From the NCBI RefSeq assembly GCF_030272615.1, contig NC_081413.1:603010709-603074708 (forward strand): a stretch of 64,000 nt of DNA, given 5' to 3'. The notes beneath the pieces were generated by a model. It did no database searches and was not told where the DNA came from. It saw only the letters and a program-made list of their open reading frames with translations. A program made the translations under genes and the position numbers. The stretch comes from Cryptomeria japonica. Taxonomy: Eukaryota > Streptophyta > Pinopsida > Cupressales > Cupressaceae. Shown here one piece after another: positions 1 through 11,221 of this stretch (position 1 is its first letter; each line of letters opens with the position of its first letter).

Positions 1-993
1 ATGTGTAGCAAGAGAAATAGAATGGTGGATGGAGGGATTGTATGACCAAAGTTGTAAAATGATGGATAAAGCCTAAAGCTTCAAAGCCAAATCAAGAGCT
101 TGGCTGACAAAATCAAGGGCCTAAGAAATGATTGTGAAGAACTCAGTACAGATGCCCAGAACTTGGCAAGGATCGAAGTAATGAGCCAGACAGATTGTTA
201 GTTGCTCGTAAAGGAGAACATATTAGTTGAGAAATTTTTCAACCAACCACACTCGTGGGTAGAGATAATATAGTTCAAGAACAAACTGGTGGACAAGACT
301 CTCATAGAACTAATCGAGACAGAGAGAAGTCCTGGATTTCCAATGTGATATTTAGATGATGTTACATGACTTGACAGGGTGGTATATCATGAATATCAAG
401 TGTTAGATCCTAACACCCGAAAGGACCATTTGAAAAATCTTCATGCTTCAAACTCAAGACAACAACCACTCGGAAGTGACAAATGGGTAAATAACTCAAG
501 TACAGTAGCATCCAAACGAAATGTGGTCCCCCCCACACATAGATGGATAAAATTTAAAGAACAACTACAAAATATCAGACATAAGAAGAAAAATACACTA
601 ACGATACTAGAAGCCTTTGTAGTCAGGGAACCTGATGATTTGGTGTGTGGCAGAGCACGTGCTTTAAATACAGAGGATTTTTCTGTTGGAGAGGAGTTGA
701 ATGGAAGGGAAATTGGGCATACTTGTGAAATAGCAGTGTTGGCTGTCAGGATGTGGAATTGGAACAGGGCAGAAGAACTCTCAATGCCCAGCATTGTAAT
801 TGAGTCTGGCAAGGATGCCTAGCTGATGAGGGTTTTGGTTTCCTTTCTCAACGATGAAGATGAGCGTGATGGGGTTTGTCAAGCAGAGGTTGGTGGTAAA
901 GAGAGCAAGGAAGCAAGTAGGGCAATTGCGGTGTGTAGGAAAGAAATTTGGGAGCTAGCCCAGTACTTCAGACACACATTATTGACAGATATA
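1..993 (+). pseudogene. Decayed coding frame of unknown function
   Basis: One reading frame (positions 1, 4, 7 ...) stays protein-like for about 330 codons but has stops at 43, 52, 61, 199, 271, 346, 367 and about 820. Several are TAG or TGA where Gln or Trp would fit, as expected from C-to-T decay. The longest open piece is 379-822 (147 codons, no convincing ATG start). Residues 25-75 or so look like a charged coiled coil; the middle is basic (KKKN region), and after the stop at 820 the frame continues acidic to a stop near 991. I recognise no domain. It may be the end of another transposon protein or a host gene relic; it lies just left of the 5' LTR of Copia element A. The window edge cuts it, so the true start is not visible. 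Confidence 0.45.
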
Positions 994-1828
994 TGAAGTA
1001 TGTTCTAGTTCTATCCTTTCCCAATGTTAAATTGTGCCAAGTGATATCAAGTGGTGTGGTATTTTTGTTCAGAAGGCATTTATATTAAATAATTTGTTTT
1101 GTGTTGTATAACACACTTGCATTAGCATTCTCAAATTGTTTGTGTGAATGATCATCATCACGTTGAAATATTTTGGCTAGCTAATTTTCTATATCCTCAG
1201 TATTGCAGGTCAACGATTTTTTTTTTTTTTTGGTGGTGTGGTTTGAAATGTTGATGATTTGAATTTTGATCATTATTTTTGTTCAGAGGTTTTTCTATAT
1301 CCTCAGTATTGCAGGTCAACAATTTTTTTTTGTTTTTTTAATTTGAAAACAATTTTTAATGTCGATTTAAATATTATTCATTTTAATAGTCAAATAATTA
1401 ATATTAATTTTACATTTCCTTCACATAAAATATAAGTAAATACTTTTCATTTTACTAATCAATTTTTTTTTTTTTTTTTTCATAATTTTTTTAATGATAT
1501 AATATAAAAAGCTCCATAACGGGCTTTGTCTTTCCATTATCTTTTTACAATTAGATAGCTCGTGTTGCTTTGGCTTATGGCACGTGGCATCGTAATCCTG
1601 CACTTGGCTGCTTTGGTTTCTTTTTGTTGGCCACTCATCAGTTAGAATCTCATGACACGAAGCACTACCTCTTCTACTTGGTTGGCCTTGTCCACAACAT
1701 CATAATGAGAGTCTTGACTGATTTGAATTCAGTAGGTTGATTAAAGTTTATATTTAGAATTAATGTCAGTTGTAGGAGTTGAATGACATTGGGTATAAAA
1801 TAGATTCTAGTTGCTTGTGTTATTAAAT
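994..1828. other. Gene-free AT-rich stretch
   Basis: No convincing coding frame. It holds several long T runs (about 1217-1230, 1322-1340, 1463-1480) and a 30-bp direct repeat (separate entry). It is the left flank of Copia element A; short open frames on the minus strand here (1421-1603, 1674-1856) are low-complexity and not supported. Confidence 0.6.
1185..1320. repeat. 30-bp direct repeat, 106 bp apart
   Basis: The sequence at 1185-1214 (starts TTTTCTATATCCTCAGTATT) recurs at 1291-1320 without a mismatch, each copy followed by a T run. It looks like a local duplication or slippage product; no function is evident. Confidence 0.85.
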
Positions 1829-2495
1829 TGTTCTCCTTAGGAATAAGGGGTCTCAACTTTTGGTTTCTAGTATTGATTATTTAATTATTAATGTTGATTT
1901 TATGTTGTTAATTTGGTTATGTAATTAATTTCATGTGCATCCGGTATCATTTGTATAGTGGCATTTGTGGGAGTGGCATTTTGAGTTGTCATCTTACATG
2001 TTAGTGTCATGGACGACATGGTTCCTATTTTTTTTTAGAGAAATGTATTGTATGAGTTGTTTGATGTCAAAATTGCAGAGTTAAATTGCAGACCTATTAA
2101 AGACCTATTAAAGAGCAGTCAATTTTGAAAATTGAACAAGTGGAATTGTGCATGTAGGCACTTTTCATTCTAAGTATTTTTTTTTTTGGCATGCTTGCAT
2201 GCTTGCATGTTAAGCAGATGTCTTGTAGGTTCTATTTACAATTAGTAGGTTTTAGTTTGCTTGTTTAGGTTAAGATAGGTGCCTTGTATGTTCATCTTCA
2301 GTTTTGTATGTATGCAATGAAGATGATTATGACTCGTTACATTCTTAAGCACACCATTTTGGAAACATCTAATTTATGCATTGTACTATTATATATTGAA
2401 GTGTTGTATTTTTAATTAATATTATGATTCATTCACAAGTAGTATTATTATGTTGTCAAAAGTACTCTAGAATTCAGTTGAAGCTTCCTTTTAGT
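1829..2495 (+). mobile_element. 5' LTR of Copia element A
   Basis: About 667 bp. It aligns along most of its length with 33592-34100: shared landmarks are GAATAAGG near the start, the TATGTTGTTAATTTG block, the TTTGTGGGAGTG block and a GCATGC/AAGC-rich tail. It ends just before a Met-tRNA-type primer site at 2496. The start is approximate (a TG at 1829 or slightly right of it), because the termini have decayed. The large divergence from the 3' copy marks A as the oldest layer of the stack. Confidence 0.75.
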
Positions 2496-2507
2496 TGGTA
2501 TCAAAGC
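2496..2507 (+). other. Primer binding site of Copia A (initiator Met tRNA type)
   Basis: TGGTATCAAAGC directly follows the LTR; it differs by one base from the usual plant Copia primer site TGGTATCAGAGC. Confidence 0.8.
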
Positions 2508-2991
2508 TTAAGATGGAAGATATGTTAATAGATAGAGATCTATGGCTACAATATTTGATGTAAAACCAGTGTTTGATTAGACTTTGTTTGGCAAACTTTC
2601 TTTTATTAAATGTTCATAAAGAGAAGACAATGACACACTCCTAAGAAAAATGCTTGGAGAAATTTATCAAACAAAATCCTTGGTAAATAAGTTTTTCTAA
2701 GGAAAAAGCTGTGCCATGATCACCTAAATGCTTTAACATGCTCGTTGCCTAGTTGGGTTTTGTTTAGACTTTGTTTGGCAAACTTTGTTTTATTAAATGT
2801 TCGTAAAGAGAAGACAATGACACACTCCTAAGAAAAATGCTTGGAGAAATTTATCAAACTAAATCCTTGGTAAATAAGTTTTTCTAAGGAAAAAGCTTAT
2901 GTTCTTTGGAGCATGGAAGAAGGAAGCTCCATGGCTGATCACCTAAATGCCTTTAACATGCTTGTTGCCTAGTTGGGTTTTGTTGGTGTGA
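2508..2991 (+). pseudogene. Copia A gag, N-terminal part, with internal duplication
   Basis: Translation of 2884-3060 gives a run very typical of plant Copia Gag (UBN2 family): SSMADHLNAFNMLVA, then a stop where Gln is expected, then LGFVGVKMEDED. Gag would form the particle shell that packages element RNA. The N-terminal half is broken by frameshifts, and a 185-220-bp block is present twice (2579-2763 and 2766-2985); the second copy keeps a segment (2893-2933) that the first has lost. No full Gag can be made. Confidence 0.8.
2579..2985 (+). repeat. Tandem duplication inside Copia A gag, 187-bp offset
   Basis: 2579-2763 and 2766-2985 are nearly identical (start AGACTTTGTTTGGCAAACTT). The copies differ by a few substitutions and by about 35 extra bases in the second copy. 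This is a post-insertion local duplication rather than part of the element design. Confidence 0.9.
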
Positions 2992-3792
2992 AGATGGAGG
3001 ATGAGGATTGTTGCATGACATTATTATGTTTGCATGACATTATTATGTCCTTTGCCAGACTTGTGAGATCACCTTGTGATGGCTATTTGGAGTACCACTA
3101 CCACCCTCAAGGTGAATGAAAGGTTTGCAATGTTGCTTTTTGAAAAATGTGGATAAAATCTTTTGACATGGCTAAGGAGGCTCTTGTTGTTCATGGTAGA
3201 TAGAAGAAAACAATAAGGACAAGAAGTCGAAGTCAAAGTCAAAGTCCCTAGGGAGATCTAAATCTCTTGATAAGTTAAGGCAAAGTGTTATAACTACAAC
3301 TAAATTAGTCATTTCTCATCTAGAGATTGTTGGCTATGGAAGAGTCAAATTCAGATTCCCTTATGAGAGAGGGAAGGGGATCAATCGTGTGCTACATATT
3401 CCAAGTTTGGCACAAAACCTCTTTTTTGTAAGTTGAATGATGTGGGTGTGCAAGTTTTCTCAAGTGGAGGATGCAAGATGATAAGAGGTGCCATGTTGTG
3501 GGCTAAGGGTTTTTAAATTGACACCTTATTCAAGCAACAAATAACTTATTGCATCTACTTCTGATGGTCATGCATTTTCAAACCCAATTTTCAAACGTCG
3601 TCTCAAATTTAACATTAGGTTGATCAATGATGATTCACTTGTTAGCCATGTGCTAATTGGGCTTTACCATGCCTTCACAGTTCTTTGGAATGTTTTTAGA
3701 GCATAGAGGGCATATGTACTTGGATCAAGTTGTTGACTTCAATTTCCTTTTCTAGCTTGTGGTTGACAAATTCTTATTCATATCTAGTTTTT
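2992..3792 (+). repeat. Unit 1 of a tandem duplication spanning Copia A and the start of element D
   Basis: This unit runs from Copia gag (AGATGGAGGATGAGGATTGT at 2992) through the linker and the protease region (about 3310-3520), then through sequence that elsewhere lies in the left end of element D (3580-3785 matches 13465-13765). Unit 2 starts at 3793 with the same gag words, offset by 801 bp. Unit 1 has lost roughly 100 bp across the A/D junction. In unit 1 the gag piece reads as the usual Copia segment (VMAIWSTTTTLK) followed by a Lys-rich linker and a ruined zinc knuckle (KCYNYN). Confidence 0.85.
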
Positions 3793-4661
3793 AGATGGAG
3801 GATGAGGATTGTTGCAAGCCATTATTGTGTTCTTTGTCAAACTTATGAGATCACCTTGTGATGTCTATTTGGAGTGCCACTACCACCTTCAAGATGAATG
3901 AAATGTTTGCAATGTTGCTTTTTGAAAAAATGTGGAAAAAATCTTTGGACATGGCTAAGGAGGCTCTTGCTGTTCATGGTAGATAAAAAAAGCAATAAGA
4001 TGGACAAGAATTGAAAGTCCAAGTCCCTATTAGTCATTTTTGCAAATAATGTAAGGAGAAAAAGAATAAAAATAATGCCTTCAATTTTGATTTAGATAAA
4101 TTCTCTCAGGATGGCATTGAAGAATTCATTGTAAACCTTGGCAACACATGCAAATGAATATGTGTGGATAATTGAATCATATGCCTCTTTTGCATGACCT
4201 CACATAGGTGTTGGTTCTTGAATTATGAATAGTTTGATGGTGGGAAGGTGCATCTAGTGATGCTTTTCATCTAAAGATTGTTGGCTATGGAAGAGTCAAA
4301 CTCAGATTCCCTAATGAAAGAGGGAAGGGGATCAATGGTGTTCTGCATATTCCAAGTTTGGCAAAAAACCTCTTTTCTGTAAGTCGAATGATGTGGGTGT
4401 GCAAGTTGTTTTCTCAAGTGGAGGATGCAAGATGACAATAAGAGACATGGTGTGGGGCTAAGGGTGTTTAGATTAACACCTTGTTCAAGTTGGATGCATG
4501 GATTATTTAGTGCAATAGTTATTCTGGCAAGCTGAAGAAAAGAGCCTAAGATTCTTTGTTCTCACTGTTTGATTAAGTAATAAATAAATTATTGCATCTA
4601 CTTCCGATGGTCATGCATTTTTGGTACCTAAAGTTGCTCATTCTTTGGAGATGAAGCTACT
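3793..4661 (+). pseudogene. Copia A gag C-terminus and protease region (unit 2)
   Basis: The frame repeats unit 1: gag segment at 3850-4030, then at 4265-4440 the protease-flank run EIVGYGRVK / LHIPSLAKNL typical of Copia polyproteins, then a GTLFKLDA-like run near 4470-4500 that normally precedes the integrase zinc motif. The protease would cut the polyprotein. Stops and frameshifts break it. At 4661 the sequence is interrupted by element B; beyond B (13427-13447) it resumes in frame with LAKKTL before element D interrupts it. Confidence 0.8.
4657..4661. repeat. Target-site duplication, left, element B
   Basis: CTACT, identical to 13427-13431. Confidence 0.9.
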
Positions 4662-5285
4662 TGTTGATGTGCGTTTTGTGACAACACGCAACACCGAATA
4701 AAGATTGATGTACTCTCTCTTGATCAAAGTTCAATTGTATGCTAAGATTGCAATAAGTTCAAACAATTGACTCCAAGGTTTTGATTATACATCCATGGAT
4801 GTGACCCAGTTGGTTGGATGTGATATGTTGGTAATCCAAGGGGACTTACGTTTGGACTGTTCTTTCACTTCTTTGTTGTGGTTGGAACTTCATCATCGGA
4901 TATAACAATTCTGTGATGCTTTTACTTCGAACCAACTGAAGTGGAATGGACTGAAATTAAAGGGTCAGAGAACAATGTTTATCCAACAATTCAGGTTAAG
5001 CATACACATAAGAATAACTCAGGCCAACCTTTCACTGTTGATAAAAATCATCTATCAACAAAAGGTATGAGCATTTGATCTTCACCTTAAAACATTGCAA
5101 TCAATGTTGTTCATCTAAATGCTTGAAATAAATCTACTCTAAGTGAGGAAGGTGAGTTCATGCAAGTTCTGAAAGATAACTTAAGTGAACACCATTAGAG
5201 AACAATGCATCACTGTTATTATCTCAATAACTTATCGCAACAATTTCATACAAATCTCCCTTAATTACAAATGAAGGGGTCACCC

Positions 5286-5300
5286 CCTTATATAGGTCTC
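5286..5300 (-). promoter_or_regulatory. TATA box of the element B LTR (3' copy)
   Basis: On the minus strand CCTATATAAGGGGGTG; the equivalent in the other LTR is at 11956-11968. It places the U3/R boundary near 5262 and leaves about 600 bp for R plus U5. Confidence 0.65.
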
Positions 5301-5918
5301 AAGCCTTGATTACATGCAAACCCTAATCAAGGTTTAACCCAAAAGATTCCACACACATGATGCAACAAGGTGGGAACAAAATATTAAATGCCCATTATGC
5401 TCATTTACAATAAATGCTTTCTTACCCAAAATGGTGCCCACTATGCATTAAATGCACCACTTTTTTCAAATTTGCCTTGTGTAATAGATGCACCATCACC
5501 TCCATAATCGGTTACATGCAAAAGATGCTCCACCACTTCATTAAATACGACGACTGCCATGCATTCTGCTACCACTTGGTCAAATATTATAGCAATAGTA
5601 AATGTGCCATCATGCTGCCATGCATTCAATAGATTCTCGACATGCAAGTGGACCCTGCCATCATAGGAACTTTTATAATTTTCCGTGTTGTACTTCATTA
5701 ATACAAAATATTCTCTTTGCATGTCACCAACTCATCTTTTGCAAGAATCTTTCTATTCTGAGCTCACAAAAGACATTTTGGAAGATTTTCTTACCTTGAA
5801 AGAATTTTAACAATCTTTTCCACTTCTGAAGGATTCCTACATGTCTAAAATTCGAGGAGAGAAGGAATTTTTTTGTGTCAAGGAATTTTGTCTTGAAGGA
5901 AGGAATTTCTACCACTTA

Positions 5919-6288
5919 GTCAATTTTTCACCTTTTCTAAGAATTTGTTCATCTTGGATGTAATTTTCTCTTTGAGAAGAAATTTTTTGAACCTCCTTGA
6001 GGGGATTTTCCTTTCTTCTCTATCTCGGACTTAATTTCCATGCCCTTCTTTCAATGTCATTCCATGATGTGGAAGAATTTACCTTGGAAGGAAATTTCAC
6101 TTGGTCAATTTTTCACCTTTTCTATGAATTTCTTCATCTTGGGTGTAATTTTCTCCTTGAGAAGAAATTTTTTGGAACCTCCTTGAGGGGATTTTCCTTT
6201 CTTCTCTATCTCAGACTTAATTTCCATGCCCTTCTTTCAATGTCATTACATGCTGTGGAAGAATTTACCTTGGAAAGAAATTTCTACG
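5919..6288 (-). repeat. 185-bp tandem duplication in the B 3' LTR
   Basis: Copies begin at 5919 and 6104 (GTCAATTTTTCACCTTTTCT) and are about 95% alike. The other LTR has a single unit (from about 12677), so the duplication arose after insertion or within this copy. Confidence 0.9.
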
Positions 6289-6774
6289 TTACTCTTGCCT
6301 AGCACTTTTCACCTACCTTGGGCGTTGATTTGATGGTCTTCAGAGATTTTGGTCATGGAGGAAAATTCCTCCATGACCCCAATCTAGCACCCAACCTCAT
6401 GCATGGGCGCTAAACTTTCCTTATGGAGGATTCTTGCTTGGGGATGGAATTCCTGTAGGATCCCAATTTGGCACCCTTCTTCCAGATTTGAATGTGCACC
6501 TTGCCATAGAGGAATTTGCTTCCCCTTAAAAGTTTTTCATGCTTTTCACCTCCATTTTTGTTCATTTTCCAGCTTGGGTTGCCATGCCCGGATTGAAGTG
6601 ATTTTGTATGCCTTGGAAGATTTTTCAATACCTTTCCATTTCTGGAATGGATTCCACACTCAAGTCATGTTTTTGATCAACAACCTACTTTTTCCAACTT
6701 TTTGAATTTAGACAAATATTCAGGAATGAGTCTTCAATGTCGAGACCTCTGCCTTTGAAGAACTTGCCAAAAAT

Positions 6775-6950
6775 AGACTTACTAAAAATAGTATGTAATT
6801 CAAAACATCAAAATTAGGGCAAATCAGGCCATGATGGCACTTACTAAAAATAGAAACTGCAAAAAATAGTATGTTTGATTTTTGGCAAAATAAAGACAAT
6901 TCGAGAGGTATTGAAATCCCTAAAAATAGGAACTTTCTAAAAATAGAAAG
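6775..6950. promoter_or_regulatory. Cluster of CTAAAAATAG boxes in the B LTR
   Basis: Four copies of CTAAAAATAG (about 6783, 6844, 6930 and 6948) plus near matches within about 170 bp. The motif fits the C(A/T)8G class bound by plant MADS-domain factors. The block lies in U3, 330-500 bp from the LTR start, and is missing from the other LTR. Regulatory use is inference. Confidence 0.4.
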
Positions 6951-7280
6951 TTTCTCAGGATTTGCTCAAATTTCATTGGTAGTTTTCTTGAAGGGTCCGG
7001 ATTTCAATGCAACACTTAGTTTTTCTAAAACCCTAAGGAAAAGATCTCAAATCTAAGTTTGAAGGGTGAAACCCTAAATGCACTAAGTGAGTTTCAAACT
7101 TAGCCAAATTTGCTCAAACAACTTGTAGACTTGATCAAATTCGCCCAAAACACTTGCAGATCGGGGAGACCAAATGGATTGTTGGGAAAAGACCCAAAGA
7201 ACAAAGCCCAAAAGACCAAGAGGGCCTAAAAAGTCGGGGGTCCCCATTTGCCATGACCGATGTGTGAAAACGTCACAACA

Positions 7281-7294
7281 TCTAGCCCCCACCT
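7281..7294 (-). other. Polypurine tract of element B
   Basis: Read on the minus strand AGGTGGGGGCTAGA abuts the TGTTG start of the 3' LTR. It fixes the orientation of B as minus. Confidence 0.8.
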
Positions 7295-8175
7295 AAATAA
7301 ATGTTCTTGAACATTTCAAAGATAAAACCAATCCATGGGGGAAGTGCTAAAAAATACTTTAGGACTAGAACCTAGATTAAAACACTTTCATCCGAGATTG
7401 TTTAAGTGTGTGCATATGCATCTCACAAGACCATCTAGACTCCTAGAATCGGCTATGGAAAGTTAAGGGTATCTATACTTTAAAAGCATCCTAGACATTG
7501 CCTGTCAAGCGTCCATAGCTTCGACGAGGTTGTCTTTGAATTTCCCACGAATATTGCTCCACTGCCAACAGGGCATTCATAGCCCCGATTGTGTTATCTA
7601 GATATTACCAAAGCCAATAATTTGATATATCTTTTCATATTCTTTTTTTCTTTTCTTTTGATATTGCAATTTTCGGTTTTGTCAATTCCTTTAGCTCGTA
7701 AGCAGTGAAGCTCATTAAGGGTTTGGAAATTCTAGTGGTGTTGAAGCAAGATATAGGATTTCCACCAACCATAACTTTTCCCAAGAAATCTAAATGACTT
7801 AGAGCAATTGATTAAGCATATAAAGTATGACAATCTTGATTCTTGTGTCAAGTTACAACATTAGTTGAATATAACTGAGCTTGCACAAGGGAAAACATCA
7901 TCACCCTACTTGCAAACAAAGACTCCAAACATTTCAAGCCACTCAAAACCCTATAAACCTTTATAGAAAAACCACTTGAGTGGATGAGCTCAAGGGAAAC
8001 CAACACCAAAGGCTGAAAACCAAAATCCAATCCCAAAGCAAAACAAAATGAAACAAACCAAAACCAAAAAAGGAAAGGGAAAACCCAAAACAAAACAAAC
8101 CAAAACCCACAAAAGGGAAACCTAGTCTAATAGGAGCACAAATTTTGAATGGACAATAGTCACAAGATCTAAATA
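7295..8175 (-). other. Element B interior, downstream untranslated part
   Basis: No coding frame I can support. Minus-strand frames at 7848-8266 are rich in Phe, Gly and Leu from an A/C-rich plus strand (many CCAAAACCAAA words) and look like composition artefacts. Confidence 0.5.
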
Positions 8176-8180
8176 TATAC

Positions 8181-9586
8181 TGATGCTCTGTAAAATGGAC
8201 AAGGTTAGGCAATGATAACAAAACACAAATAAGAAGAAAAGCCAAGTTGTTAGTATTAGAAATCATAAACCAAACACTTTCCTACACAAGCATATCAAAA
8301 GAGATACCAAAAGGATGATAAAATGTCTAACTAGGAAGGTAAATACGATGAGGCATCTCCAAATGCCTCCTAACATACTCTTGGCTTCTTCTCCCTTGTT
8401 CCTTTCCTCTCCAAGTTCCAAAATAGTGTAGCTCTCAGCAGCTTTTTGCACTATGGATGCTTATGGAGGATTGAGATTGTAGTATAACTCTAAATGTGAA
8501 ATGAAAAACTAATACTAATCTATTGATGCTAAAATGATATATTTTAACCAAAATAACAAGATATGAGTTAATTATGCTAAAATGCTCTCTAAAAATGTCT
8601 ATAACCTAAATGCATACAAGTTTTCAGGATCTGGATTATGAAGAAATGGGCTCTATTTATAGGAAAAATGGAGCAATGGATGGTTGAGATTGAGTAATCT
8701 CAACAAGGGTCAGGATTGAATGATTTCAAATCCATGTGAGGGCCTTCAACCCAATCTCAGGATGACAAGTGTCAATGTGAGATAGGTTGAGAGGAGAGGG
8801 AATAAGCATTTAATGCTTGAAATGACCTTGGGAGTTAAAGTCAAGGTTGGTTGAATGAATAAACTCTTTATTCAAAGAATAAAGATTTTATTAAATGGAT
8901 AAACTCTTGTGCAAATGTGAAATGGATGAATATGGTCAAAACAATAAATGTTTGGAGAGACAAGCTTGAAATAACCATAAATGGTTATGTAAGAGCCATA
9001 AATGGTCATGTAAGAGCCATTAGTGGTCTTGGAAGACTTTGGGGTTAATTTGTTGAACACACAAAGCATTAAATGCTTTTCAAAGACTTTGGAGTCTTTG
9101 AGAAGTGACTCCATTTTGCTTAGGAATGTGACAATAATTAGGGGATGGATTAGGCTAATTAGGAAGGGGTTAGAAGAATCTAGAAGAGGATTAGATTTGC
9201 AAGTGGATTTTGGTGGGTGAGGGAAAATAGGATTTTATTAAAATAAAAATTCATTTATTTCAATAAATATGTGCAAGTTGCATTTGTAGGAAAATGCAAG
9301 TGGGGGGGGGGGAGGCGGGGTTTAAAATGATTTAAATAAATGTTAATTTATTTAAAAGAGGAAAAGGGGGATTTTAATTAAATAAATAGATTTTATTTAT
9401 TTAATTGATTTGAATTTGATTTAATGAATTAATTAAAATAAATTGAATAATTTATTTAATTAATAGAAGAATGTTTGGAGATGAATTAATTAAATATTAA
9501 TTTAATTAATTGATGACTAGTGGATTTTTAATCAAATAAATAGCAAATATTCATTTAATTAAAATGGACAGATTTGTGTGACTACA
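8181..9586 (-). mobile_element. Probable solo LTR inside element B
   Basis: 1406 bp with TG...CA termini and a candidate 5-bp target duplication TATAC (8176-8180 and 9587-9591). On the minus strand it has a TATA-like CCTATAAATAGAGCCC (about 8652-8665 reversed) and an AT-rich part full of TTTAATTAAATAAAT words (9230-9580), the same layout as the LTR of element H at 49350-50149. No internal region is present. The duplication is short, so this rests on the layout as much as on the flanks. Confidence 0.5.
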
Positions 9587-9783
9587 TATACTACTCCTAA
9601 CATGATTTCCCAGGATGTGCAGGAGCAACATGGCATTAGTCATGGTTCGAAGCCTTGCAAATTCATTTTTAAACTTAGAGAAGTAATCTTTCACAATACA
9701 CATCCCAAATTCAAACAAAGCTTCAGGAAATATTAGCAATTGTGGCAACTCATATGGACCATGATTAATCCATAAGCAAGTTT

Positions 9784-11103
9784 TCATCCTAAATTTTCGT
9801 AATCAAGTTCATAGCAAAGAGACAACTTGGTGGTTTTTGTGCATGGGTGGGAATTCTTGTGTGCCATCCACTGCTTCATTAGGAGGTTGAAGCTGGTGAT
9901 GTACCATCCCATTTGCATCCGCAACATGCAACTCAGAATCCCAATCCTCAGTAGGCACACAGTGGTGAAATCCAGACTCAAATGGAAACTTGGAAACATG
10001 AAGAATTTCAACCACTAGCTCCTTTTGAGTCTTTAGTAACAGGTCTAACCCCAACCCGAATTACTCTTTGTACTCTGCTTCCATCTTGGTGACCCATTGA
10101 TCATCAAATATTCCTTCTTCCCTTATGTTGCTTATCATTTCTTCCATCTTGAGCATGCATGAATGAACTTCTTCATCAAGGAATATTCCTTCTCGAAGTG
10201 CATTGGAATCACTTCCTTCTTCATGTTTTCCTCCTTGGATGGCTGAACTTTGGAAATCTCTCACATCATCTCTATTTTGAGCTAAGTTCTCCATTTCTAG
10301 TTCTTGATGATCTTCAATAACTTACAATTCTATATATTCATTCGCTTCCATATTCTGATAGTCGCCTTGGGTGGTTCTCCTTGCTTGGATGTATTCCATT
10401 GTTTCTTTGATCTTTACTCCAACGACCTCTCATTCTAGTGTGATGTAGAAACAATCTTCATCCACTTGAATGCCAAATTCAATTATACTATCTTCTTCTA
10501 ATTTTCTTCCTTCACAACTTGATGATGTTGCAAGGCTTTGTCCTTTTGATGCAGAACTAAGATGCTTGTTCCAGATGCATTTCCTTGGTAATTTTGATAA
10601 TCCCAACTGACATCTAGCTTGGTTGATGGCCTCTTCACATATTGAACAAGTGAATTCTGAGTGAGGTGCATTGTGAATTCGACACCAACGATGAAGCAAC
10701 ATGCTTTCACGTCATTCATTGCTCAACTCTATTTGATTTTGAATTCTCAACCTAAATCTTGAGAAAGGATAATTTCCATTGATCTCATCGTCAGACTTTA
10801 TCCACAATTCTAGTTTTGGAACATCCCAAAATAAGATTTTCCCTCGTAGAACCAATTCTACAAGCAATTCATCTCATCATGCTTGGTGGTTTCATGAATC
10901 CAGCATCTCCCTGGTAAGGCAAAATTTGAAAAATTTGAAAAATTCCTGGGGAGCAGTTGTGCATTCAAATCTTCCTGAATTTGAGCGATGTCCACAAGGA
11001 ACTGTCCTAATAGCAAGAAATATGAAATGGTTGCCCATCCATTGAGAAATCTTTTTGGATTTTCTATTTTTTGATTTTTTTTTGATTTTGGATTTTCAGA
11101 CAT
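9784..11103 (-). pseudogene. Gag-like protein relic of element B
   Basis: Read on the minus strand from 11103 the frames give, in order: a basic N-terminus (11103-11060); a first C-H-H-C type knuckle CWIHETTKHDEMNC at about 10870-10915; a second, WCRIHNAPHSEFTCSICEE, at about 10620-10690; an acidic middle (10294-10061); and a C-terminal part to about 9784. Such paired Cys/His knuckles are typical of nucleic-acid-binding Gag tails of plant gypsy elements. Stops near 10430, 10061 and 9809 and at least two frameshifts break it. No catalytic pol motif follows. Family assignment is inference. Confidence 0.6.
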
Positions 11104-11199
11104 ATAAGAGATCTAACATATATCTAATTTTGTACTTGCAAGCTCATATTGGTTTGGGCTAGCTTGAATTTCTACACATGAAAATGAATGATTTGATGT

Positions 11200-11221
11200 T
11201 CGGGCCTCCTAGCGCCAATTT
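11200..11221 (-). other. Primer binding site of element B
   Basis: On the minus strand AAATTGGCGCTAGGAGGCCC follows the 5' LTR directly. TTGGCGC-type sites are common in plant gypsy elements; I do not assign the tRNA. Confidence 0.6.

Larger units (their letters stand above)
4662..7280 (-). mobile_element. 3' LTR of element B
   Basis: 2619 bp, the copy downstream in the minus-strand sense. It aligns with 11222-13426 over nearly its whole length. It is longer because of a 185-bp tandem duplication (5919-6288) and a block at about 6690-7050 that the other LTR lacks. A TATA box is at 5289-5296. Open frames inside (for example 5414-5632 and the 5441-5722 antisense frame) are not gene-like. Confidence 0.92.

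Noticed and set aside
5414-5722. Open frames on both strands inside the B LTR (also 12074-12501)
   Set aside because: They occur in U3/U5 of both LTRs with no domain, start context or conserved frame; treated as chance frames.
7848-8266. Phe/Gly/Leu-rich minus-strand frames as membrane proteins
   Set aside because: They come from an A/C-rich plus strand of CCAAAACC words; no real protein features.
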